Shown here in pieces: positions 44,653 to 53,043 of a stretch of 64,000 nucleotides of DNA. Under the pieces are notes generated by a model that did no database searches, was not told the DNA's origin, and saw only the letters and a program-made list of their open reading frames with translations. A program made the translations under genes and the position numbers. Position 1 is the stretch's first letter, and each line of letters starts with the position of its first letter. Where the stretch lies: contig NZ_CP090066.1 of the NCBI RefSeq assembly GCF_021391535.1, forward strand, positions 1,315,501 to 1,379,500, given 5' to 3'. The DNA comes from Aurantimonas sp. HBX-1 (GTDB lineage Bacteria > Pseudomonadota > Alphaproteobacteria > Rhizobiales > Rhizobiaceae).

Positions 44653-45954
44653 TTGGCCGAGTGGGTCGATCGGGACGGCGCGGCGGCGCTCGGGCCGCCG
44701 GCCCTGTCGCGGGCGCGCCTCGAGGCGATCGCCGGGCGTCATGGCACGCCCTGCTTCGTCTATGACGCCGCCGCCATGCGCGCGGCGGCTGCCCGTCTGC
44801 TCGCGGCTTTGCCCGCCGGCGCGCGGCTCTTCTACGCGGTAAAGGCCAATCCGAATCCGGCGGTGGTGGCGCTGTTCGGGGCGATGGGGCTAGGCGCGGA
44901 AGTGGCCTCGCGCGGCGAACTGGCGCTGGCGCTCACGTCCGGCATCGCGGCGGAGCGGATCGTCTTCTCGGGGCCGGCCAAGACCGACGCGGATCTCGCC
45001 GCGGCCGTCGCCGCCGGCATCCTCGCCGTCCAGATCGAGTCGCCCGGCGAGTTCGAGCGGCTGGGCGCCATCGCCTCTTCCGCAGGCCGGCGCGTCGGCG
45101 TGACGCTGCGCCTCGACCTTCCGGCGTCGCAGCCGCTCCGGCGCGGCGGCTGGGCGGGCGATTCCGCCTTCGGCATGGACGAGGTGGGGGCCGCCTCGAT
45201 CCTCGGCGGGCGACGGACGCCGCTGCCGCTCGACATAATCGGCTTCCACAACCATCAGGCGTCGGGCTCGCTCGTCGCCGGCGACCACGTGGCGCGCTTC
45301 GGCGCGTTCCTCGAAGCCGTGCTGCGGCTGTCGCGGCACCACCCGCCGATTCTCGTCAATTTCGGCGGCGGCCTCGGCGCGCCGGTCTACGCGGACGACC
45401 CGCCGCTCGACCTCGGCCCGATCGCGGCCTTCCTCGGCGGGCCGGCGCGCACGGCGCTCGCCGAGGCGGGTCTTGCGCCGCAGTTCGGCTTCGAGGCGGG
45501 GCGCTATCTCGTCGGTCCCGCCGGCGCGTATCTCTGCCGCGTCGTCGCGGTGAAGGAGACCCGCGGCCGCCGCTTCGCCGCGCTCGACGGCGGCAGCCAC
45601 CATGTCGCCGGCCTGTCGGGGACGCTGCGCTTCCTGCGCCGCCCGGTCGCGGTGTTCGGCCCTCCGCGCCCCGGTGCGCCGGTGCCGACGGAGCTGTGCG
45701 GGCCGCTCTGCACGCCGACGGACCGGCTGGCGAGCGCCGTGCCGCTGCCCGCCGATCTCGCGCCCGGGGACCTCATCGTGTTCGGCAATTGCGGCGCCTA
45801 TGCCCGGCAGGCGAGCGCGCTGAACTTCCTCGGCCATGACTGGCCGCCGGAAATCCTCGTCGACGGCGGCCGCGAAACCCTGGTGGCGCGCCGGGTCCGA
45901 TTCGAGGAGGTGCTGGCGCTGCAGGCCGCGCCGGACGCCCGGGCCCTGCCGTGA
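44653..45954 (+). CDS. Fold-type III PLP decarboxylase (ODC/LysA-like)
   Basis: A 433-residue alanine-racemase-fold decarboxylase. Lys64 in FYAVKANPNP holds PLP; GFHNHQASGS and the glycine loop NFGGGLGAP bind the cofactor, EAGRYLVGPAGAYLCRV is the family block, and CGPLCTPTD carries the cysteine of the second active-site half. Substrates of the family are diaminopimelate, ornithine, lysine or carboxyspermidine-type amino acids; some members act on ACP-associated siderophores or exosortase-linked pathways. In this cluster a diamine or polyamine product fits best. The start is a TTG with GGGAGG 5 nt upstream. It is coupled to the next gene by a GTGA overlap. Confidence 0.85.
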   Translation: MAEWVDRDGAAALGPPALSRARLEAIAGRHGTPCFVYDAAAMRAAAARLLAALPAGARLFYAVKANPNPAVVALFGAMGLGAEVASRGELALALTSGIAAERIVFSGPAKTDADLAAAVAAGILAVQIESPGEFERLGAIASSAGRRVGVTLRLDLPASQPLRRGGWAGDSAFGMDEVGAASILGGRRTPLPLDIIGFHNHQASGSLVAGDHVARFGAFLEAVLRLSRHHPPILVNFGGGLGAPVYADDPPLDLGPIAAFLGGPARTALAEAGLAPQFGFEAGRYLVGPAGAYLCRVVAVKETRGRRFAALDGGSHHVAGLSGTLRFLRRPVAVFGPPRPGAPVPTELCGPLCTPTDRLASAVPLPADLAPGDLIVFGNCGAYARQASALNFLGHDWPPEILVDGGRETLVARRVRFEEVLALQAAPDARALP

Positions 45955-47354
45955 CCTACCGGTCGCTGGAGCGGGCCAACGCCTATTTCTACGATCCGGA
46001 ACGGCGACTTTCCGTGCTGAAACGGCACGGCGCCATCCGCTACCTCTCCTCGGGGGTCAATCATCTCAAGGCCCCGGCGGTGCTGCTGGAGATCGCTGCG
46101 CGCGAACTGACCGCGCGGCGGCTGGTCGAGAACTACACCGCCCCCGGCGGCGCGCCGGCGCTGCTGGCGGCCATCGCCTTCGAGACGCACGAGCGCGTCG
46201 GAGGCCGCCAGGTGCGCGGCGCGGTGGGGCTCGCCAACATCGCCATGACCGCCGGTGCCACCGGCGCGCTCGCCGCCGCCTTCCGCTACATGGCCGAGGT
46301 CGCGGGCGCGCGCAGCGCCCTCGTGCTCGGCCTCAACTACAGCTACTTCTCCGCGATCTGCGACGAATGCGGCGTCGTCTACCGGACGGCGCGCTCGGCG
46401 CAAGACGGCCGGATCCTGCCGAGCCTCGAGGAGGCTGCCGACTGGCTGGCGCGCGAACGGCCGGACATCGTCGTGCTGACCCAGCCGACCAACCCCTCCG
46501 GCGAGGCCTACGACGCGGCCGAGCTGGCGCGGCTGGTCGCGATGGTCGAGCAGGCCGGCGCCTGGCTGGTGTTCGACGAGGTGCCGGAGCTCGCCTGGCC
46601 CGATGATCCCGATCCGCCGCATCCTTTCACCGAAGGCGGGGACGGCTTTCCCGCGCGGCTCGTGTGGATCAACTCCTTCTCCAAGTCGCGCAGCCTCGCC
46701 GGGCTTCGGGCCGGCTGGATCATCGCCGACGCCGCCGTCGTCGCCTTCGTGCGCCGCCACAACGAGCGCTCGCTCTGGTCGCCGGTGCATCCGGGCGCGA
46801 GCGCGCTGGCGACCGACATGGTGTTGCGGGCAGCTGCCCGGCGGGTGCGGCGGCTGCCTGCCGGGCCGGCATCCGGGCCGGGGGCGATCGATGAAGCGGT
46901 GCTGGCGACGGTCCGGCAGGCGTCGCGCTACCTGCGGCTGTTCTCGCCCTGGGGCGACGATTTCGCCGGTTTCGGCGGGCTCTGGGGCTTTCTCGATGCC
47001 ACGCTCGACTGGCCAGCGGCGTTTCGCCGCTACGCCGGCGAACTGGCCGCCACGGCAGCGGTCTGCGCCGCCAATCGCTGGATGTTCGAGACCCGTCTCG
47101 GCCCGGCCTTGCGCGCCCGCATCGCGCCGCGCCGCGGCTTCAACCAGTGCGTCAAGTTCGATGTCGACATGGCGGAATGGGACTTCGCGCGGCGGGCCTT
47201 CGACGCTGCCGGCCTCGATTTCTACACCGAGTGCGTGTTCGCCGATCACGACCGAGAGGATTCGCGCGACTACTGGGTGCGGATCTCGACGGCGAGCGAG
47301 GCGGACGGCTTTGCCGACGGCTGCGAGCGGCTCTCAGGCCTGCTCGGATGCTGA
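45951..47354 (+). CDS. Class I/II PLP aminotransferase
   Basis: A 467-residue fold-type I aminotransferase. LTQPTNPSGEAYDAAEL, VFDEVPELAWP and the cofactor lysine at residue 245 (INSFSKSRSLAGLRAGW) are visible, with a C-terminal half that ends in DYWVRIS. It is close to aspartate/alanine-type enzymes and the amine donor and acceptor are unknown. It starts on GTG overlapping the decarboxylase stop, so the two probably act together. Its last 21 nt overlap the tail of the convergent glycosyltransferase gene. Confidence 0.85.
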   Translation: MTYRSLERANAYFYDPERRLSVLKRHGAIRYLSSGVNHLKAPAVLLEIAARELTARRLVENYTAPGGAPALLAAIAFETHERVGGRQVRGAVGLANIAMTAGATGALAAAFRYMAEVAGARSALVLGLNYSYFSAICDECGVVYRTARSAQDGRILPSLEEAADWLARERPDIVVLTQPTNPSGEAYDAAELARLVAMVEQAGAWLVFDEVPELAWPDDPDPPHPFTEGGDGFPARLVWINSFSKSRSLAGLRAGWIIADAAVVAFVRRHNERSLWSPVHPGASALATDMVLRAAARRVRRLPAGPASGPGAIDEAVLATVRQASRYLRLFSPWGDDFAGFGGLWGFLDATLDWPAAFRRYAGELAATAAVCAANRWMFETRLGPALRARIAPRRGFNQCVKFDVDMAEWDFARRAFDAAGLDFYTECVFADHDREDSRDYWVRISTASEADGFADGCERLSGLLGC

Positions 47355-48248
47355 GGCCCTGCGCTCCGGCCAGCGGTCGCCGCCCCTGATCTTCGCCTCG
47401 ACCCGGCGGATCGCCGGATCGCCGTGCCTGTCAAAGAAATAGTCGAAGCTCTCCGAAAAGCTCGCCATCGCGGTTTCGCGCGGATGGTCCATATGCGCCG
47501 AGAAGATGCCGTCCGCCTCGATAAAGGCCGCGCCGAGCCGCATCAGGCGGTAGCCGAGCTCGACCGCCTCTGCGCCCCAGCGCAAGCCGAAGCCCTCGTC
47601 GTAGCCGCCGGCTTCCTCGAACAGGCGGCGGGGGAGCGCGACGCCGGAACCGGAATAGCCGAGCCATCGCTCGTCGTCGGGCCCCTCCGCGAGCGTCTGG
47701 CTGACCAGCCGCTCGAAGCGATTGCGATGGATGCATTGCCGGGCGACCGCCGGCCAGTCGCGGCGGACCATCCTGCGGGTCACCAGGCGGGAACCGAGAC
47801 CCGAGCCCGCCTGCAGCCTGCCGCCGTCGAAGCGTATCCCGCGCTCGGGATCGCGGAACGGCGCGAGGTAGCGCAGCACGTAGACCGGCGCGCGCGCGAC
47901 CAGGCCTGCGTCGTCGTCGATCAGGCCGAGCATCGCGGCGACGTAGTCCGGGGAGAGGAGCACGTCGTCATCCATGAACAGGAGGTTCGGCGTCCGCGCC
48001 GCCGCCGCGCCGCGGTTGCGCGCCGCCGCCTGGCCGGCCGCCGGCGTGCGCAGCAGCCGGGTCGGCAGTCCGGCGGCGCGGGCGAGGGCGACGGCGTGGT
48101 CGGTCCCCGGCGCCGTGCCGTCTGCGACGACGATGGTCTCGAACCAACTTGTGCCGATGCTCTGGGCGACCAGCGAATGCAGCGCCAGGACCAGCCGCTC
48201 CGGCTTGCCCGACGTCGGCACGACGACCGAGATGGCGGGAACCGGCAT
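47334..48248 (-). CDS. Family 2 glycosyltransferase
   Basis: A 304-residue GT-A fold enzyme. It starts AISVVVPTSGKPERLVLALHSL, has the metal/sugar-nucleotide motif LFMDDDVLLSPDYVAAM and a C-terminal galactosyltransferase-like stretch (GGYDEGFGLRWGAEAVELGYRL). It lies 3 bp after the radical SAM gene and probably is in one operon with it and the ACP. It would transfer a sugar, perhaps the amino sugar made by the 59-62 kb genes, onto the cluster product; acceptor unknown. Confidence 0.88.
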   Translation of the reverse strand: MPVPAISVVVPTSGKPERLVLALHSLVAQSIGTSWFETIVVADGTAPGTDHAVALARAAGLPTRLLRTPAAGQAAARNRGAAAARTPNLLFMDDDVLLSPDYVAAMLGLIDDDAGLVARAPVYVLRYLAPFRDPERGIRFDGGRLQAGSGLGSRLVTRRMVRRDWPAVARQCIHRNRFERLVSQTLAEGPDDERWLGYSGSGVALPRRLFEEAGGYDEGFGLRWGAEAVELGYRLMRLGAAFIEADGIFSAHMDHPRETAMASFSESFDYFFDRHGDPAIRRVEAKIRGGDRWPERRASASEQA

Positions 48249-48251
48249 GGC

Positions 48252-50033
48252 TTATGCCACGGCCGCCCGGCTGCGTGCGACCCGCGAGCCCACGGAAGCG
48301 GGCCGGGCGCGGATCGGGGCCAGCCAGCCATCGATGCCGCCCGGGAAGTGGCCTTCCTCGAAAGCGGTGACCGTGCGGCGGGCGGTGGCGACGAGGCCGT
48401 CCGGCGGGCGCCTCAGGGCTTCGTGCTCGGCGGCTTCGTCGACCAGGCGGCGCATCAACTCCGCCAACGCGCCGCCGATCGAACGGCGGTAGGCAGCGAT
48501 CCGGCGGATTCTGTCGAGCGCCGCACCGTCGCCCTGGCGCGCCCGGTCCCGCAACGACTTGAGCAGCGGCGGCAGGATCTCGTCGACCAGCACCGACCAG
48601 CGGTTCGCCTCGCCGTTCAGCGCCGACCAGAAGGCGGCGACATGCGGATTGTCGATCGGCGTCTTCTGGTAGGTGGCGGCGGCGCACCAGCGGGCGCGGC
48701 TCGCCGCGTCGGTCGGATCCAGCGGCGGCAGCACCGGCCTGCCGCGGACCTTGTCGTGGCGCCGGGCGGCGGCCGTGCCGCAATGCACCTTCAGCCGGTT
48801 GACCAGCCACAGCGGCTGGCTCGAGCGCCACAGCTGCGTGCGCTCGATGAAGCCGACCGTATCGGCGACCTCGTCCAGCCCGGACTCCCAGTCGAGCAGG
48901 ATGATGCTCGGCATCACGTCGAGCCGCAGCCGGCGGGCGAGCGTCATCGCCGCCTCGTTCTCTTCCACCGTCTGGCCCTTGGCCCAACGCTTCAGGGTCT
49001 TCGCCGAACCGGATTCGAGGCCGAACAGGATCTGGTCGAAGCCCGCCTGCCGCAGCCGTTGCAGCGTCTCAGGGACCAGCGAATCCACCCGGCATTCGGC
49101 ATGGAAGCGGATCGCCAGCCCGCGGCGCAGGATCTCATCGGCGAACGCGATCATCCTCCGGTTGCTGGCCTCGCCGTAGCCGAGGAAATTGTCGTCGGCC
49201 ATGTAGAAGCGCGTGACGCCGAGATCGCGGACGCAGGCCTCCATCTCGTCGACGACGTCGCGCGGGTCGCGCATGCGGTAGGTCGCTTCTCCCATGCCGC
49301 GCACGACGTTGGGCACGGTGCAAAAGGTGCAGAAGGCCTTGCAGCCGCGCGAGGTCGTCAGATAGGCGCTCGGCGCCGGCAGGCCGCGGGCGCGCAGGGC
49401 CGCGATCATGTCGCGGGAGGGATGCGGCAGTTCGTCGAGATCGGCTGGCGCCGCGCGCGGGCCGCGCCCGATGCTGCCGTCATGACGCCGGACCAACGAG
49501 GGGACCGCGCCGAGGTCGCCTTCCGCTTCGATCGCCTCGGCCAGCCGGGCGAGGGCGGTCTCGCCTTCGCCCTCGATCACGGCGTCGATGAACGGGAAGT
49601 TTTCCAGCAGCAGGCTTGAGATCGCCGAGGCGAGGGGACCGCCGAACACCACGAAGGTCGCCTGGTGGGCCTCTTTCAGCGCGGCGGCGGCAGAGAGGGC
49701 GCTCGGAAGCTGCAGGTCGTAGAGCAGCGAGAAGCCGGCGATGTGCGGCGCGAATTCGCCGAGGCCACGAACCAGGGCATCGTCGTCCCATCCCTCGTCG
49801 GCGGCGCTGTAGATGCGGACGAGCCGGCCGGCGCGGCGCAGCGTCGCCGCTAGGTAGCCGATGCCGAGAAATTCCCGCGACAGCGTGTAGTCGCTGCCGA
49901 GTGCCACCGCGTCACTGCAGATCTCCCCGTAGCTGCGGCGCATCTCCTCGCGGTGCTCGCGGTCCGGATCGTCGCCGTAGGGCGTCTCGCGCGGGCCGAC
50001 CAGCGCGACCCGGAGCGGCTGCGTGCCCGGCAT
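48252..50033 (-). CDS. B12-binding-type radical SAM enzyme
   Basis: A 593-residue protein with an N-terminal Rossmann domain of B12-binding type (residues about 5-165: FSLLYDLQLPSAL, FVVFGGPLASA, IEGEGETAL) and a radical SAM barrel with Cys231-x3-Cys235-x2-Cys238 (GCKAFCTFC). The classical DxHxxG base-off motif is not obvious. A long helical C-terminal region (about 430-590) is family-specific. These enzymes do C-methylation, ring contraction, cyclisation or oxidation. It is not BchE. The ATG at 50033 shares a base with the ACP stop (TGATG); GTG at 50036 is an alternative. Confidence 0.86.
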   Translation of the reverse strand: MPGTQPLRVALVGPRETPYGDDPDREHREEMRRSYGEICSDAVALGSDYTLSREFLGIGYLAATLRRAGRLVRIYSAADEGWDDDALVRGLGEFAPHIAGFSLLYDLQLPSALSAAAALKEAHQATFVVFGGPLASAISSLLLENFPFIDAVIEGEGETALARLAEAIEAEGDLGAVPSLVRRHDGSIGRGPRAAPADLDELPHPSRDMIAALRARGLPAPSAYLTTSRGCKAFCTFCTVPNVVRGMGEATYRMRDPRDVVDEMEACVRDLGVTRFYMADDNFLGYGEASNRRMIAFADEILRRGLAIRFHAECRVDSLVPETLQRLRQAGFDQILFGLESGSAKTLKRWAKGQTVEENEAAMTLARRLRLDVMPSIILLDWESGLDEVADTVGFIERTQLWRSSQPLWLVNRLKVHCGTAAARRHDKVRGRPVLPPLDPTDAASRARWCAAATYQKTPIDNPHVAAFWSALNGEANRWSVLVDEILPPLLKSLRDRARQGDGAALDRIRRIAAYRRSIGGALAELMRRLVDEAAEHEALRRPPDGLVATARRTVTAFEEGHFPGGIDGWLAPIRARPASVGSRVARSRAAVA

Positions 50034-50347
50034 CACGCGGCGGGCGCGCCGGCGAGGGGCGTCGACAGCTCGGCGCGGTGCCGCGCGAGATAGTCGGCCC
50101 AGTGCCGGACCGAGGCGAGGGCCGGGTCCATCAGCGCCTCGTCGGGAACGTCGATCCCGAGTTCCGCCTCGACGTTGAGGATGAATTCCAGGTAGTCCAC
50201 CGAGGTGAGCCCGATCGCCCCGAAGCTGTCGTGGCGCAGGTCGGCGTCATCCCGGACCAGTTCGTTGGCCGCGGTCAGCTGGCTCAGGATCGCCGCCAGC
50301 CTGTCCTCGATCTCGCGGGCCTCGTCCCGCTCGCCCGGCATGTCCAT
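50033..50347 (-). CDS. Acyl/peptidyl carrier protein 1
   Basis: A 104-residue carrier protein. The phosphopantetheine attachment serine is Ser49 in GLTSVDYLEFILNVEAELG, followed by IDVPDEALMDP. It heads the leftward ACP - radical SAM - GT2 unit, so the radical SAM enzyme may act on a carrier-bound substrate. The promoter would lie in the AT-rich gap at 50348-50429 shared with the divergent gene. Confidence 0.88.
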   Translation of the reverse strand: MDMPGERDEAREIEDRLAAILSQLTAANELVRDDADLRHDSFGAIGLTSVDYLEFILNVEAELGIDVPDEALMDPALASVRHWADYLARHRAELSTPLAGAPAA

Positions 50348-50404
50348 TCGACCACCACCCGTTCAGGCATCGCATCGCCCGAGACTATCCCTGATTGCAA
50401 AAAA

Positions 50405-50421
50405 TACAACCTTAAATAGTA
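50405..50421 (+). promoter_or_regulatory. Palindrome copy 2 (degenerate) in the divergent ACP gap
   Basis: TACAACCTTAAATAGTA lies 9 bp before the start at 50430 and 58 bp before the ACP start. The left half TACAACC agrees with the other copies while the right half is weak. The surrounding 82-bp gap is markedly AT-rich, as expected of a promoter. Confidence 0.35.
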
Positions 50422-50429
50422 TAACGGGC

Positions 50430-51353
50430 ATGGATGCCGGTTGCATTGCCTCTGCTGACGCCGTGGCCGCCTGGGGCAGCTCGATGCTGCGCGAGTTCGC
50501 GGCCAAGCAGCAGCTGGTGGACCGCGCCCACATGTTCTGCGACCGGGTCAGCGCCCGCGACAGGGACGAGCTCCGCGGCCTCGGCGACGCCTGCGCTGCC
50601 ATCGCCGAACGCGAGATCGACCTGGCGGCGCTGCAGGTGCTGCTGGCGCGAACCCCGGGGACAGGCGACGCGGCGCGGCTTTTCCGGACGGCCGTCGGCG
50701 GGCGCGGCCGGCTTGAGGCGGGAATGGCGCTTGCCGTGGCCTATCTGCCGCTGCCGGTGGTCGACTCCTTTGCCGCCAGCGTCTGCGGCCCGGCAACGCT
50801 GCGGCGCGTCGCCGCCCTGGCCGATCCCGAGCGGCGGCTGGTGCCGCGCACAAGGCTGTTCCTGGCCGACCGGCTGATGCGCGATCCGAGCGTGCAGGGG
50901 CTCGTCGCCGCGACGGCGGCCGCGGCGATCCTGCTCGCCAACGTTCCCGCCTGGCGGCCTGCCGATGTGCCGGCGGCGCGACTGCGCCGCCTCGGCCGCC
51001 TGGCCGAGGCGCTGGCGGGCCGGCAGGCGAGCTTCGGCGCCGCCCTGCGCGCCTGCCGCGACGGCGACTGGCGGCGTGCCGCGCATCTCGCCCGCGGCAT
51101 GACGATCTCCGGCGATCACCCGGACGAGGGGGCTGCCCTTGCCGATCTTCTGGCGGTGACGCTGCTGCCGAGCTGCGACACGCTCGACGCCGCCGCGCGG
51201 TTGCTCGCCGCAGCGGATCAGGCGGGGCAAGCCGCCGCGGGCCCGGACACCCTGTGCCTCGCCCGTAACTCGACGAGCCGCGCCAGCGCCGCCGGCGCGC
51301 CGAAGAGCGGCATGCGGGCGATTTCGCCCAGCGTCGCCTCGCCGTCGAGATAG
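50430..51353 (+). CDS. Unknown helical protein in the accessory cluster
   Basis: I do not recognise this 307-residue protein. It is almost wholly alpha-helical by composition (Ala, Leu and Arg rich), with several hydrophobic stretches (VQGLVAATAAAAILLANVPAW) and no signal peptide. No catalytic motif is seen. The last ~45 residues are translated from antisense to the end of the convergent radical SAM gene and read like an out-of-frame tail (ARNSTSRASAAGAPKSG), so a natural stop may have been lost. No good ribosome site precedes the ATG. Being next to a palindrome copy ties it to the cluster. Confidence 0.65.
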   Translation: MDAGCIASADAVAAWGSSMLREFAAKQQLVDRAHMFCDRVSARDRDELRGLGDACAAIAEREIDLAALQVLLARTPGTGDAARLFRTAVGGRGRLEAGMALAVAYLPLPVVDSFAASVCGPATLRRVAALADPERRLVPRTRLFLADRLMRDPSVQGLVAATAAAAILLANVPAWRPADVPAARLRRLGRLAEALAGRQASFGAALRACRDGDWRRAAHLARGMTISGDHPDEGAALADLLAVTLLPSCDTLDAAARLLAAADQAGQAAAGPDTLCLARNSTSRASAAGAPKSGMRAISPSVASPSR

Positions 51354-52318
51354 AGATTGATCATGTCGGCCTGGCTGAAGCAGGTCCGGCAGACCGGCAC
51401 GCGCGGCGGCTCGCGTGCCATCAGTTCGTAGAGCTTGTGCCGGCCGATCTGGCCGGCGGCCGCCTCGATGCCGTCGCGGCGGACATTGGCGATCTCGCTG
51501 GTCCAGCCGACCGGGCAGGGCGTGATCGCCCCGGTATCGAACAGCTGCACGGAAGCCGCGGTGAGGTGGCAGCGATAGCGGCGCGCGCCGTCCGCCGCGT
51601 CGAGGAAGTCGGCGAGGCGTCGGTAATAGGCCGGCGGGCCGAGCACCGACGCGAAGCCGGCGGGCAGCCGGCGCAGCTGCGCCGCGAAGGCCCGGCGCGC
51701 CTCTCGGCCGAACAGGCTGGCGGCATGGACGCCGCGCACCGGGATCGGCACCAGCACGATCCGGCACGGCAGCTGCGCCAGGAACGCCAGGAAGTCGAAG
51801 AGTCTTGGCGCGTTGACGTCGCTGACCACCATGGTGATCTCGACCGGCCGCCCGGCCGCCGCGATGTCGGCCAGCGCCGCCATCACCCGCTCGCCGAGGC
51901 GCGGCGAGCGCCAGCGCAGCGCGTTCATGGCGTCGTCATGGCCATCGAGGGAGAGGTTGAAGCCGACATTCGGCAGCCGCGACAGCCGCGCCACGATCGC
52001 CGGCGTCAGCTCCGTGCCGTTGGTGAGCACCTGGAGATGTGCGTAGCGCGCCGCCAGCTCCTCGATCAGTTCCACCGCGTTGGCGAGCAGGAACAACTCC
52101 CCGCCGCTCAGCTTCATTGCCGGGGCATCGACATGCCGCCGCAATCCGTCGACCATGGAGAGCACATCGCCCACGGCGATCGTCGCGCCGCGCCGCCGGG
52201 CGGAGGCCGAGGTCGCGTCGCCGAAATCGCCGGCATCGGCGACGCTGGTGCAGTAGCTGCACTTGAGGTTGCAGAAATTCCCGGCGACGATCAGGTCGTG
52301 ATAGAGGAAGCGCTTCAT
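51218..52318 (-). CDS. Radical SAM protein with SPASM-like C-terminus
   Basis: A 366-residue radical SAM enzyme. Cys16-x3-Cys20-x2-Cys23 (GNFCNLKCSYC) binds the AdoMet cluster, and LSGGELFL and VGFNLSLDGHDD follow the usual order. Cysteines in RYRCHLTAA, ITPCPVGW and VCRTCFSQ could hold an auxiliary cluster as in SPASM/twitch enzymes. The chemistry is unknown. The ATG at 52318 is preceded by GGGG; the longer GTG frame upstream is unlikely. A near-perfect palindrome copy lies 49 bp upstream. It overlaps the gene at 50430 tail to tail by 136 bp. Confidence 0.87.
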   Translation of the reverse strand: MKRFLYHDLIVAGNFCNLKCSYCTSVADAGDFGDATSASARRRGATIAVGDVLSMVDGLRRHVDAPAMKLSGGELFLLANAVELIEELAARYAHLQVLTNGTELTPAIVARLSRLPNVGFNLSLDGHDDAMNALRWRSPRLGERVMAALADIAAAGRPVEITMVVSDVNAPRLFDFLAFLAQLPCRIVLVPIPVRGVHAASLFGREARRAFAAQLRRLPAGFASVLGPPAYYRRLADFLDAADGARRYRCHLTAASVQLFDTGAITPCPVGWTSEIANVRRDGIEAAAGQIGRHKLYELMAREPPRVPVCRTCFSQADMINLYLDGEATLGEIARMPLFGAPAALARLVELRARHRVSGPAAACPA

Positions 52319-52366
52319 GTCGGGTGCCCCGCAACGGCGCGAGCATGCCACGAGTACCTTCCAGAA

Positions 52367-52383
52367 TGCAACCTGAGGTTACA
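52367..52383 (-). promoter_or_regulatory. Palindrome copy 3 (best) upstream of the radical SAM gene
   Basis: TGCAACCTGAGGTTACA is a 17-bp inverted repeat with one mismatched pair (arms TGCAACC and GGTTACA). It sits in the 73-bp gap between the GNAT stop and the radical SAM start and is followed by an AT-rich ATTTTGT. Confidence 0.6.
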
Positions 52384-52391
52384 ATTTTGTG

Positions 52392-52898
52392 CTAGCCAAG
52401 GTCGCGGCCTTCGCCGCCGATCTCCATCTCGTAGACGACGTGCTTCTCCTCGAACCCGGCCAGGCGGTAGAGCGCCCGCATGGCCTCGTTGGAGGTTGCG
52501 GTGCGCCCGACGATGCGGGTGTAGCCGGCCGCCTTGGCGTGGGCGAGCACGGCCCGCAGCAGCATGACGGAAGCGGCGGACCCGGCGCGCTCGCCATCGA
52601 CATAGAAGGAGCGGAAGTCGGCGTAGTTGTCGCCGGTGATGAAGTTCTGGCGCGGCGCCACCCACGCCCAGCCGACGATCTCCCCGTCGCGCTCGGCAAC
52701 CTTGGTCCAGTCGCCGCCGTATTTCACCAGCTTGCCGAGTTTCTTGCGATAATGGGCGAGGTCGGTGACCGCCTCGTCGGCGAAGGAACGCCGCGCGATC
52801 GCGGCCTCGAACTCGGCGACGCGGTCTACGTCGCGCAACGCGAGATCGCGGAGGACGAGGGCGCTCGGCTTCGGATCGGCGGCTATAGGGGCGGTCAT
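52392..52898 (-). CDS. GNAT-family N-acetyltransferase
   Basis: A 168-residue GCN5-type acyltransferase. The acetyl-CoA motif region reads VMLLRAVLAHAKAAGYTRIVGR, followed by SNEAMRALYRLAGFEEKHVVYEMEI. Features WAWVAPRQNF and DFRSFYVDGERAG fit a diamine or amino-sugar type acceptor but do not decide it. I use the ATG at 52898 with GGAG 8 nt upstream. It lies between the radical SAM gene and the divergent AdoMet decarboxylase. Confidence 0.85.
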   Translation of the reverse strand: MTAPIAADPKPSALVLRDLALRDVDRVAEFEAAIARRSFADEAVTDLAHYRKKLGKLVKYGGDWTKVAERDGEIVGWAWVAPRQNFITGDNYADFRSFYVDGERAGSAASVMLLRAVLAHAKAAGYTRIVGRTATSNEAMRALYRLAGFEEKHVVYEMEIGGEGRDLG

Positions 52899-53023
52899 CA
52901 CGGGCACTCCGGTCGCTTGGCGGCCGCGCAACCGCGGCGCGCGGGCTTGAAGCCCGCCTGCCGCCTCACTATAGGGCAGCGATCGGGCTGAAAAGCCGGC
53001 GAAGGCCGCCTCGGCCGATCATC

Positions 53024-53040
53024 TGCAACCAAAGGATGCA
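53024..53040 (+). promoter_or_regulatory. Palindrome copy 4 upstream of speD
   Basis: TGCAACCAAAGGATGCA has arms TGCAACC and GGATGCA (one mismatch) and ends 3 bp before the ATG at 53044. It overlaps the ribosome site AAAGGA, so part of the match could be a translation signal; the left arm TGCAACC is nevertheless identical to copy 3. Confidence 0.5.
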
Positions 53041-53043
53041 TTC

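Noticed and set aside
48252..50033. Possible BchE (anaerobic cyclase), since it is a B12-type radical SAM protein near photosynthesis genes
   Set aside because: Sequence around the Cys motif and the long C-terminal region do not match BchE as I know it, and the gene is coupled to an ACP and a glycosyltransferase.
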